Assembly (NCBI GenBank): GCA_011682565.1
Contig: JAACEJ010000200.1
Coordinates: forward strand, 1 to 6,696
Origin: Actinomycetota bacterium
GTDB taxonomy: Bacteria; Zhuqueibacterota; Zhuqueibacteria; Residuimicrobiales; Krinioviventaceae
Length of the DNA stretch: 6,696 bases
Direction: 5' to 3'
Both the position numbers and the translations under genes were made by a program. The notes below the pieces were generated by a model. It searched no databases. It saw nothing but the letters and a program-made list of their open reading frames with translations, and had not been told where the DNA came from. Shown one piece after another: positions 1 to 6,031 of the stretch (positions are counted from its first letter, which is position 1; each line of letters opens with the position of its first letter).

Positions 1-246
1 GTTGCGGTCCTGAATGCCCTCAAGTGAAAGAATTATAGATTTATTACCAATGCGAACATCTTTAATATTGAAAAAAGTCCGGGTTTCGTTATCAAAGCTC
101 AAGCCGACTTTTTCCAAAAGCTTAAAACGTTCAGGGTCGTCTGTTAATGGCTCAACTTTCAAGGCGCCGCGGACACCGTGCGCTCTGGCAATCCGGCCAA
201 TGACGATAAAATCGGGTAGCTTTTTATTTTGTTGGCTGGATGGCAT
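1..246 (-). CDS. rimM: Ribosome maturation factor RimM, N-terminal part (cut by window edge)
   Basis: RimM binds ribosomal protein S19 on the assembling 30S head and helps mature the 3' part of 16S rRNA. It acts in the cytoplasm. The 82 codons visible begin with ATG at 246 and run off the left edge with no stop. Residues 15-31 carry the family's signature (IGRIARAHGVRGALKV), followed by EPLTDDPERF, a typical RimM N-terminal beta-barrel domain. The C-terminal PRC-barrel domain, normally reaching about 165-180 residues in total, lies outside the window. The gene starts 27 bases after the rpsP stop, so the two are almost certainly co-transcribed; trmD and rplS would be expected next, beyond the edge. 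The ribosome site is weak (a GGGG run about 4 bases before ATG), which suggests partial dependence on translation of rpsP. The identification is firm; completeness cannot be judged. Confidence 0.95.
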   Translation of the reverse strand, partial: MPSSQQNKKLPDFIVIGRIARAHGVRGALKVEPLTDDPERFKLLEKVGLSFDNETRTFFNIKDVRIGNKSIILSLEGIQDRN

Positions 247-273
247 CGGCCCCGAAAAAAATATATGGAAAAA

Positions 274-807
274 TTATGATTCTTTAGTTTCTTCTGCTTT
301 GGTTTCCGGTTCAACCTCAGCTAAAGTCTCAGCAGGCTCTTCCACAGCTTCGACGCTATCTTCCTTAGCGGCTTCAACAGTTTCTGCTACAGCTTCTTCT
401 GTCGCAGCTACCTCCTCCGCAGCTTCTTTCTCATCATCTTTGCGCATCTTCATGGCAGCCTGAGCTTCCAGGCGTTTCTGATGTTCGAGTTGAACGATTT
501 CCCATTTTTTAAGTTCTTCTTCAATTTTCTCGTCGTCATATCCACGTTTGCGCAAATCCCATTCAAGCATAATGCCTTTTCGCTGTAAAAAACTTTTTAC
601 AGTATCAGAAGGAATTGCTCCACGGTTCAGCCATTTCATGGCCTTTTCTTTGTCGATTTCCAAATCGACAGGATCGGGCAAAGGATTATAAAACCCAACT
701 TTTTCGAGGTATTTACCATCGCGCCGGTCTCGGGAGTCCACTGCCACGATTCGATACATTGGGAGTTTTTTCCTCCCCATTCGACGCAATCTTAACTTGA
801 CTGACAA
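274..807 (-). CDS. rpsP: 30S ribosomal protein S16 with long acidic C-terminal tail
   Basis: S16 is a primary-binding protein of the 30S body, needed for 16S rRNA folding. Residues 1 to about 83 are the conserved core: the N-terminus VKLRLRRMGRKKLPMYRIV, then SRDRRDGKYLEKVGFYNP, and the later WLNRGAIPSDTV segment. Typical S16 is about 80-90 residues, whereas this one is 177. Residues about 84-125 are a charged, probably helical stretch. Residues about 126-177 are almost only Glu, Ala, Val, Thr and Lys, and look disordered. Extended S16 tails are known in Bacteroidota and relatives, so the tail is probably genuine and not a frameshift fusion. The start is TTG at 807, chosen because AAGGAG lies 7 bases upstream and the S16 N-terminus aligns exactly there. 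It lies between ffh (22-base spacer) and rimM (27-base spacer). No khpA (KH-domain) gene sits between rpsP and rimM, as it does in many genomes. Confidence 0.97.
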   Translation of the reverse strand: MSVKLRLRRMGRKKLPMYRIVAVDSRDRRDGKYLEKVGFYNPLPDPVDLEIDKEKAMKWLNRGAIPSDTVKSFLQRKGIMLEWDLRKRGYDDEKIEEELKKWEIVQLEHQKRLEAQAAMKMRKDDEKEAAEEVAATEEAVAETVEAAKEDSVEAVEEPAETLAEVEPETKAEETKES

Positions 808-820
808 ATCTAATCTCCTT
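805..820 (-). promoter_or_regulatory. Ribosome binding site and TTG start of rpsP
   Basis: On the minus strand AAGGAG (815-820) is followed after 7 bases by TTG (805-807). No ATG or GTG lies close by in frame, and the S16 protein family begins exactly here. The strong ribosome site probably compensates for the weaker start codon. The site is inside the 22-base spacer after the ffh stop. Confidence 0.85.
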
Positions 821-829
821 CAAATTATA

Positions 830-2152
830 TCAAAATCCAAAGGGCATGGCCATTTTTCTGCCACCGCCCCGTTTCATTGACTTTATCATTTTACGCATCA
901 TATTAAACTGATTGAGGAGTTGGTTCACATTCTGAACGCTCGTCCCGCTTCCAACGGCAATACGTTTCCGCCGGCTTCCATTAATCACATGCGGATTTCT
1001 CCGCTCATCGCGAGTCATTGAACTGATAATTGCTTCGATGCGCACCAGGGCGCGCTCGTCAACCTGCAAGCCTTTCAGGGCTTTGTTTTGCATTCCCGGT
1101 ATCATGCCCAAAATATCCTGCAACGGCCCCATTTTTTTGATCTGCTGCAATTGATCAAAGAAATCTTCGAGCGTAAATTCCTGACGGCGCAGTTTTTTTT
1201 CCAGTTTCGCTGCTTTTTCCGCATCGACGGCTTCCTGCGCCTTTTCAACCAGCGTGACCACATCGCCCATACCCAAAATTCGTGAAGCCATTCTGTCAGG
1301 GTGAAAAGCCTCCAACTGGTCTAATTTTTCACCAATACTCAGGAACTTGATGGGCTTTTGCGTGACAGCCCGGATGGACAGTGCTGCACCACCGCGAGCA
1401 TCGCCATCCATTTTGGTTAAAACAACACCGGTAAAATCGACACGCTCCAAAAAGATTTTTGCCGTATTCACAGCATCCTGTCCGGTCATGCCATCGGCAA
1501 CGAACAAAATCTCTGCAGGATCCAGTGTTTTTTTGATCGCCTCGGCTTCGGACATCATATCCTCATCAATGTGCAATCTGCCGGCAGTATCAATTATAAT
1601 GGTGTCATGCATATGCTTGCGTGCATGTTCTACTGCATGTTTGCAAATGGTGAGAACGTCGCTCGTATCTTCAAAGAACGTTTGAATGTTCGCAGAGCGT
1701 CCGACAACTTTGAGCTGTTCAATCGCTGCGGGCCGGTAAATATCTGCAGCAACGAGAAGTGGATTCCGACCTTTTTTACGAATAAACATCCCAAGCTTTC
1801 CGGCCAAGGTTGTTTTACCGGAACCCTGAAGTCCGACGAGCATGATGACGCTTGGAATTGAATTGGAAAATGCGATGGGCACTTCCTTTTCGCCCATCAA
1901 AACCGTTAATTCGTCAAAAATAATTTTGACAATTTGCTGTCCCGGAGTAATGCTCTTAAGCACTTGCTTGCCAAGAGCTTTTTGCTCAACTTGATTAATA
2001 AATTTTTTAGCAATTTTATAATTGACATCAGCTTCCAAAAGTACCCGCCGAATCTCGCGCATGGATTCGGAGACATTTTGTTCTGTCAGTTTTCCGCGTC
2101 CTTTTAGCCTTCGGATAACTGTGTCTAATTTTTCAGATAGTTCTTGAAACAT
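830..2152 (-). CDS. ffh: Signal recognition particle GTPase Ffh (SRP54)
   Basis: Ffh binds signal sequences of nascent membrane proteins on the ribosome together with SRP RNA, and delivers them to the receptor FtsY through paired GTP hydrolysis. All three domains are present in 440 residues, the usual length. The N domain four-helix bundle is at about 1-95. The G domain is at about 96-295, with the P-loop GLQGSGKTT (107-115), DIYRPAA (137-143), DTAGR (188-192), TKMDG (246-250) followed by DARGGAALS, and SIGEKLDQLEAFHPDR (272-287). The methionine-rich M domain is at about 325-440, with the RNA-binding SRRKRIAVGSGT (393-404) and a GMIPGM finger-loop region. The ATG at 2152 matches the family's N-terminus, but no good Shine-Dalgarno precedes it, unlike rpsP just downstream. 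It is the first gene of the operon with rpsP and rimM. No residue needed for GTPase activity appears missing. Confidence 0.98.
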   Translation of the reverse strand: MFQELSEKLDTVIRRLKGRGKLTEQNVSESMREIRRVLLEADVNYKIAKKFINQVEQKALGKQVLKSITPGQQIVKIIFDELTVLMGEKEVPIAFSNSIPSVIMLVGLQGSGKTTLAGKLGMFIRKKGRNPLLVAADIYRPAAIEQLKVVGRSANIQTFFEDTSDVLTICKHAVEHARKHMHDTIIIDTAGRLHIDEDMMSEAEAIKKTLDPAEILFVADGMTGQDAVNTAKIFLERVDFTGVVLTKMDGDARGGAALSIRAVTQKPIKFLSIGEKLDQLEAFHPDRMASRILGMGDVVTLVEKAQEAVDAEKAAKLEKKLRRQEFTLEDFFDQLQQIKKMGPLQDILGMIPGMQNKALKGLQVDERALVRIEAIISSMTRDERRNPHVINGSRRKRIAVGSGTSVQNVNQLLNQFNMMRKMIKSMKRGGGRKMAMPFGF

Positions 2153-2201
2153 AAAATATCACTAATGTCAAAAGTTCGAATTCCGGGAAATACAAAGCTT
2201 G

Positions 2202-2232
2202 TAAATTTAAGTAAAAGATAGGTTTTTTGCAA
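2202..2232 (-). promoter_or_regulatory. Candidate promoter for the ffh-rpsP-rimM operon
   Basis: Read on the minus strand, TTGCAA (2227-2232) is separated by 17 bases from TAAATT (2204-2209), each matching 4 of 6 bases of the sigma-70 consensus. The same place also reads CTTG, 20 bases, TAAATTTA, which is close to the Bacteroidota housekeeping pattern TTTG-N19-21-TAnnTTTG. Transcription would start about 45 bases before the ffh ATG. This is a motif match in AT-rich DNA, so chance is a real possibility. Confidence 0.3.
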
Positions 2233-2247
2233 GTTCTTTTTAAAATA

Positions 2248-2260
2248 TTGCATACTGCAA
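2248..2260. repeat. Small perfect palindrome TTGCA-TAC-TGCAA in the divergent spacer
   Basis: TTGCA (2248-2252) and TGCAA (2256-2260) form a perfect inverted repeat with a 3-base centre, and a further TTGCAA lies at 2227-2232. An outer pair GTTCT (2233-2237) and AGAAC (2263-2267) brackets the palindrome. This could be an operator for a dimeric regulator acting on either divergent gene, or chance in AT-rich DNA. No regulator gene is in the window. Confidence 0.25.
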
Positions 2261-2293
2261 ACAGAACATTTTATAAAATCAATCCTTGATTTA

Positions 2294-2322
2294 TTCACCA
2301 TTTTTCTTATATTTAGTATTAT
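2294..2322 (+). promoter_or_regulatory. Candidate promoter for the zinc-ribbon gene
   Basis: TTCACC (2294-2299, 4 of 6 matches to TTGACA) is followed after exactly 17 bases by TATTAT (2317-2322, 5 of 6 matches to TATAAT). Transcription would begin about 30 bases before the ATG at 2359. A perfect TATAAT at 2353-2358 touches the start codon and is too close to serve this gene. Confidence 0.3.
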
Positions 2323-2358
2323 ATAGACAATGTTCATATTAAGGTATGAGGATATAAT

Positions 2359-2781
2359 ATGCAAGAAGATTTAAAACTAGAAGTTGGAAAAGAAGTAGAA
2401 GCAATGTGCACAAAATGCAAGGGGCCTTCCATTCACGTCATAGAATCCATCAAAGATGACAAAATTTTTAAAGTCCTTTGCAAAGGCTGTAACAGTTCTC
2501 ACCGCTATCGTCCGGCGACTGATGCAAATATTACCAAGATGAAAGAAGCCATCGCGAAAAAAGGGCCACCGAAAACAAAAGAAGAGCGAAGATGGAGCAG
2601 GCTGCTCAATAAAGTGGATTCTGAAAAGGCTGTGGATTATCAAATGGACAAATCGTTTGACGAAAAAGCTGTCATCAATCATTCTAAATTTGGAACGGGT
2701 ATAGTTGTAGAAATTATGAATCAGACAAAAATCTCCGTTGCCTTTAAAGAGGGAACGAAAACGCTGGTTCAAAACAGATAA
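2359..2781 (+). CDS. Small zinc-ribbon protein with UvrD-tail-like C-terminal domain, function unknown
   Basis: I do not recognise a named family for this 140-residue protein. Residues 14-50 hold two CxxC pairs (C17/C20 and C41/C44) separated by 20 residues, the usual layout of a zinc ribbon. Residues 55-95 are a Lys/Glu-rich linker. Residues about 100-140 read FDEKAVINHSKFGTGIVVEI, then KISVAF and KEGTKTL. This resembles the Tudor-like C-terminal domain of UvrD/PcrA helicases (a pattern of H-x-K/W-F/W-G-x-G-x-V, a strand, then a G-x-K-x-L end), which in PcrA contacts RNA polymerase. A role at nucleic acids or RNA polymerase is therefore an inference, not an assignment. The ATG at 2359 is preceded by GAGGA with 6 bases of spacing. 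There is no signal peptide or membrane segment, so it should be cytoplasmic. The gene is alone on its strand, diverges from ffh, and ends at a hairpin terminator. Confidence 0.85.
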   Translation: MQEDLKLEVGKEVEAMCTKCKGPSIHVIESIKDDKIFKVLCKGCNSSHRYRPATDANITKMKEAIAKKGPPKTKEERRWSRLLNKVDSEKAVDYQMDKSFDEKAVINHSKFGTGIVVEIMNQTKISVAFKEGTKTLVQNR

Positions 2782-2800
2782 GCATTAAACTTTACGCATT

Positions 2801-2835
2801 AAAAAATCATACCTGATAGCAGGCATGCTTTTTTT
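2801..2835. terminator. Hairpin terminator between convergent genes, probably bidirectional
   Basis: An 8-base stem, CATACCTG (2808-2815) with CAGGCATG (2820-2827), encloses the loop ATAG. It is followed by seven T on the plus strand (2829-2835) and preceded by six A (2801-2806), which become a U tract on the minus-strand transcript. The single imperfect pair is A-C in the plus transcript but a G-U wobble in the minus transcript, so the minus hairpin is slightly better. It sits in the 65-base gap between the zinc-ribbon gene and the acylase gene, and can serve both. Confidence 0.8.
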
Positions 2836-2846
2836 ATTGCCTCTCT

Positions 2847-4934
2847 TTATTCTGTCATCAATTCTTTTTTCGATTCGATATGCCCCTTTAAATCATCCAT
2901 TTCGAACCAGGTTGGTTTCAGCTTGCGCTGGCTGAAAAGTTTTTCTCCTTGATCCATGTAATGCGGAGAGTCGGGGTCATCGCTTTCGCCCCAGGGCAAA
3001 ACGCCAACCGATTTTATCGGCTTTGATAAAATAACAACCATAGTACCGGACTGGCCGCCGGCGCCAATAGTAACGCCGTTTTTGCTATCCCCCCACACTG
3101 CACGCAGTGATTGTATTCCGTTTTCAAAACTTCCTCCTCCCAGCGGATAACTTTTATCTCCACGTTTCAGGATAACGGTCTCACCCCATTTTACTTCATC
3201 TTTGCCAAAAGTTGCAAGGAGATATTTTTTTGCATCCCGCACCGAGAGCAGCAGTTTCCATTTTTGCGCAGATTTCAATGACCCGAGTTTCTGAATGACC
3301 GGACCACGGCGTTTTACGAGAGCAGATCGCCACGCACGGTACATTGTCGCACCTGTGTTTTCTTTGTTAACGTGTCCATTCCACTGGATGATAAGATTGG
3401 CAGCTTTTTTGATATCCTGAAATTGATTTCCATATTGATCGAAAGCGCCTTGAAGTGCTTGCTGCCAGGGAGCAATATCCGGCAATCCCGTATCAACGGC
3501 AATCTCCCTGGCGCGCTCAAAAGTCAGGCCCTTTGCAGCACTTAAAAGCGCAACAGCTCTTTTCCCGCGAGGATTGGTCCGGGTTTCATCATCATTATAA
3601 ATATAAGCCGGATATTTTGAGGCGATCATTGGACTATTGGGAAGCATGGTCCCGGGAGAAATATTGCAATTTTGCATAAATCCGGCTTTAGGATTCAGAA
3701 TCTGCACCAGGTCTTTGGTGGAATGAATCCCCTTCCATTCTGTCGCTGCGGTTGAACCGGGAACAGGGAGACTCCAATTATATTTTGTGTCGCGAACAGG
3801 TACACGGCCGGTTCGTTGATAGTAAATATTTCCTTCCTGGTCGGCAACCATGATATTTTGCGGCATGAATTGGCGCAATTCCAGGGCTGCCTTGAATTCA
3901 TTCAAATTTCCGGCCAGATTCATCGCCTCCATTTGCTGAACCAAACCGATTTGGTCTGCATAAGGAATAGCCAGCACATAAGCTTTATTTCCATCCCGTT
4001 TATAGATGGGGCCGTGATGGGTTCTTTCCACGACCCTCTTTACAGTCTCCACGCCGTCTTTACGCTTCACTGGAATTTTCAAAGTATCGACACTTATAGA
4101 ACGCCACCCTTTTTCATATCTGTATTGCAGGGAATTATCGGGATTTATTTCTTCCACGTAACAATCGCCGCAATCGGGTCCGCCGGTCGTAGCTGCCCAG
4201 GACAAATGACGATTATGTCCCAAACCGACAAAGGGCGTTCCGACGACACTAATGCCGCAGCTATGAATCTTACCACCGTGGAGACGCACCTCAAACCAGT
4301 GTCCGTCCTGATTCCAGCTCAGGTGAGGATCGATGAGTGCAATCGGCGCACCGCTTTTTGTGCGCGTTCCTGAAACAGCCCATTCATTCGATCCATGAGT
4401 ATGTTTTGTCTTGCGCTGACCAAGTTTATAATCATCCAGCGCTTGTCCGAGAGGCCACCACCAGATGAATGCGCGCCCGAGTGCGACAGGATGCCATGGC
4501 TTTAATTCTATAGAAAAATCGGGTACCTTGTCCGGATGATCACGCATGAACGCCTTAATCCCGGCGATGAAAGATTCCAATTCTTTTTGCAGGTGCAGTG
4601 GTAATTGAGAATATTTTTCCTCACTCACTTTTGCATGGCGCCAGACCCTTTGCGTGTAATCATGTTCAATAAAATTCGGACCAAAAGCTTCGGCCATTCT
4701 TCCTACAGCCCATCGGTAGCTTGTCATGATTTGACCGAGACGGTCTTCCGCTTGCGCGTAGCCCATGCCGTAAGCGAGGGCGATTTCGTTTTTGGCGTAA
4801 ATGTGAGGAACACCCCATGAATCCCTGTAGATTGTAACAGTATTTTTATTCCCGCAACTCAGATTGTTCAATGAAAGCAATAAAGTGATAAAAAGAATTG
4901 TGCCGGTTGCGCCGAATCGTCTTCTGTCTCGCAC
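2847..4934 (-). CDS. Exported penicillin-acylase-family Ntn hydrolase
   Basis: This 695-residue protein belongs to the penicillin acylase family (N-terminal nucleophile amidohydrolases, including penicillin G, cephalosporin and acyl-homoserine-lactone acylases). The precursor cuts itself so that a Ser becomes the N-terminus of the beta chain. The sequence shows HTHGSNEWAVSG with Gly181/Ser182 as the cleavage site. Numbered from Ser182, His204 (in IDPHL) is beta-23 and Asn422 (in GFMQNCNISP) is beta-241, matching the known histidine and oxyanion-hole asparagine positions. Other family landmarks are GTPFVGLGHNRHLSWA (232-247), NIMVADQEGNIYYQRTGRVP (360-379) and the C-terminal DSPHYMDQ (655-662). 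Residues 1-27 are an export signal: RRR, a hydrophobic stretch, then NLSC, a possible though non-ideal lipoprotein site at Cys27. It should act in the periplasm or at an outer membrane. C255 and C258 (CGDC) may form a disulfide. The substrate cannot be told from sequence. It lies 25 bases after the GH130 gene and is last in its operon. Confidence 0.93.
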   Translation of the reverse strand: MRDRRRFGATGTILFITLLLSLNNLSCGNKNTVTIYRDSWGVPHIYAKNEIALAYGMGYAQAEDRLGQIMTSYRWAVGRMAEAFGPNFIEHDYTQRVWRHAKVSEEKYSQLPLHLQKELESFIAGIKAFMRDHPDKVPDFSIELKPWHPVALGRAFIWWWPLGQALDDYKLGQRKTKHTHGSNEWAVSGTRTKSGAPIALIDPHLSWNQDGHWFEVRLHGGKIHSCGISVVGTPFVGLGHNRHLSWAATTGGPDCGDCYVEEINPDNSLQYRYEKGWRSISVDTLKIPVKRKDGVETVKRVVERTHHGPIYKRDGNKAYVLAIPYADQIGLVQQMEAMNLAGNLNEFKAALELRQFMPQNIMVADQEGNIYYQRTGRVPVRDTKYNWSLPVPGSTAATEWKGIHSTKDLVQILNPKAGFMQNCNISPGTMLPNSPMIASKYPAYIYNDDETRTNPRGKRAVALLSAAKGLTFERAREIAVDTGLPDIAPWQQALQGAFDQYGNQFQDIKKAANLIIQWNGHVNKENTGATMYRAWRSALVKRRGPVIQKLGSLKSAQKWKLLLSVRDAKKYLLATFGKDEVKWGETVILKRGDKSYPLGGGSFENGIQSLRAVWGDSKNGVTIGAGGQSGTMVVILSKPIKSVGVLPWGESDDPDSPHYMDQGEKLFSQRKLKPTWFEMDDLKGHIESKKELMTE

Positions 4935-4946
4935 GGGGTACCTCCT
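4932..4946 (-). promoter_or_regulatory. Strong ribosome binding site and GTG start of the acylase gene
   Basis: On the minus strand a perfect AGGAGG (4941-4946) is followed after 6 bases by GTG (4932-4934). This decides the start: the signal peptide with its RRR begins directly after it, and no ATG competes nearby. The site lies in the 25-base gap after the GH130 stop, so the acylase can be translated independently within the shared transcript. Confidence 0.85.
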
Positions 4947-4959
4947 GTCAGAGTAATAT

Positions 4960-5976
4960 TTAAAAAACCTGAGAATGTGATTTCATAAAATCCAGGATTT
5001 CATGGATTGTTGTAAATGCCAGACATGTCGATGTATCCGCGGCTCCATAATAAATGGCGATTTTCCCGCTCGGTGCATCGCACAGAGCAGCGCATGGGAA
5101 CACCACGTTGGGAACGTGACCGGAAATTTCATAATCCTTTTCCGGGGTGAGAATGTGCCGGTCGGTTCGATACAGGACTTTCCACGGTCGATCAATATCT
5201 AATAACGCTGCGCCCATGCTATAGACAAAACCGTTACACGTATCCATCACACCATGATAAAAAAGCAGCCAGCCTTCTGTTGTCTCAATGGGAATCGGAC
5301 CCGCTCCGATTTTAGTTCGCTGCCACCATTGTCCACCGCTTTTCATAACCAGCCGGTGTTTCCCCCAATAAACCATGTCCGGACTTTGACTGAGATAAAT
5401 ATCGCCAAAAGGCGTGTGCCCGTCATCGCTGGGGCGGCTGAACATAAAATAGTTGCCGTTAATTTTTTCAGGAAAAAGCACGCCGTTGCGATTAAATGGG
5501 AGAAATGCATTTTCCAATCGCATAAATTTTTTAAAATCTTTTGTTTTAGCAACACCAATTGTCGGGCCGTTATGACCGCTGCACCAGGTGATAAAAAATT
5601 CGTCGTCAATTTTGCACAATCTCGGATCATAAGCATAAGCCGAAGGATCACCAACATCCGACTCGTCGTAAATAAAATCAATTTTTTGTTCTTCTATTTC
5701 CCAATGCACACCGTCACGACTTTTACCCAAATGCAAAAACGGCATGCGGCTTTTGGACTCGGTACGAAAAACGCCGACAAATTCATCCTGAAAAGGTACT
5801 ACTGCGCTGTTGTAAATTCCCTGAATTCCGGGCATTGGATTTCGATCGAGAACAGGATTGCCGCTGAAACGCCAGACAATATCACGACATTCATCCGGCT
5901 TTTCTTCCCAGGGAATATTCGGGAGAGCATCTCCAATGATGGCCCCTTTGTGTTTTAAATTTACACTCTCCTGCAA
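4960..5976 (-). CDS. GH130 family beta-mannoside phosphorylase (mannosyl-N-acetylglucosamine or mannooligosaccharide type)
   Basis: GH130 enzymes form a five-bladed beta-propeller and mostly cleave beta-mannosides with phosphate, releasing alpha-mannose 1-phosphate. The 338 residues contain the family's landmarks in order: IPWEEKP (21-27), IYNSAVVPF (54-62) with GVFR, YDPRL (116-120) whose Asp117 is the expected catalytic acid, FNRNGVLFPEKI (161-172), SRPSDDGHTPFGD (180-192), KIGAGPIP (222-229), FYHGV (239-243), VPNVVFPCA (288-296) and IYYGAAD (308-314). The Arg163 and Lys171 positions fit the phosphate-binding residues that hydrolytic GH130 members lack, so a phosphorylase is favoured. From memory it resembles subfamily GH130_2 (ManGlcNAc and mannooligosaccharide phosphorylases); the exact substrate is not certain. 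There is no signal peptide, so it acts in the cytoplasm on imported saccharide. The start is uncertain: TTG at 5976 has only AAGGG 12 bases upstream and adds about 13 residues before the region where relatives begin. Confidence 0.92.
   Translation of the reverse strand: MQESVNLKHKGAIIGDALPNIPWEEKPDECRDIVWRFSGNPVLDRNPMPGIQGIYNSAVVPFQDEFVGVFRTESKSRMPFLHLGKSRDGVHWEIEEQKIDFIYDESDVGDPSAYAYDPRLCKIDDEFFITWCSGHNGPTIGVAKTKDFKKFMRLENAFLPFNRNGVLFPEKINGNYFMFSRPSDDGHTPFGDIYLSQSPDMVYWGKHRLVMKSGGQWWQRTKIGAGPIPIETTEGWLLFYHGVMDTCNGFVYSMGAALLDIDRPWKVLYRTDRHILTPEKDYEISGHVPNVVFPCAALCDAPSGKIAIYYGAADTSTCLAFTTIHEILDFMKSHSQVF
5966..5972 (-). other. Orphan Shine-Dalgarno-like AGGAGAG inside the GH130 N-terminus
   Basis: On the minus strand AGGAGAG (5966-5972) falls at codons 2-4 of the annotated GH130 reading frame. 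No in-frame ATG, GTG or TTG follows within range; the nearest possible rare starts are ATC (5938-5940) and ATT (5935-5937), about 25 bases away. It may be chance, or it may mark a decayed or unusual start. It is recorded because it bears on where this protein begins. Confidence 0.35.
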
Positions 5977-6031
5977 TTTATTGTCTATCCCTTCTCAATT
6001 TGCTTTATACTCATCTGATAAAACATTTAAC

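Noticed and set aside
14..463. 149-codon plus-strand open frame rich in Ser and Ala
   Set aside because: Its Ser/Ala-rich part is the complement of the Glu/Ala-rich S16 tail, and its start is antisense to rimM.
2153..2358. Possible SRP RNA or other small RNA next to ffh
   Set aside because: I looked for the conserved SRP RNA tetraloop stem and a long G/C-containing hairpin and saw neither; only short AT-rich inverted repeats are present.
2125..2364. 79-codon open frame on the minus strand across the divergent spacer
   Set aside because: It overlaps the ffh start out of frame, its composition simply reflects AT-rich spacer DNA (Ile, Lys, Phe, Leu, Tyr, Asn), and it has no recognisable domain or ribosome site.
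3816..4373. 185-codon open frame on the plus strand
   Set aside because: It is the antisense shadow of the acylase, including the region encoding the catalytic Ser182 and His204.
5254..5958. 234-codon open frame on the plus strand
   Set aside because: It lies wholly opposite the GH130 gene, whose protein shows clear family motifs along its length; the plus-strand product resembles nothing and has no signal for translation.
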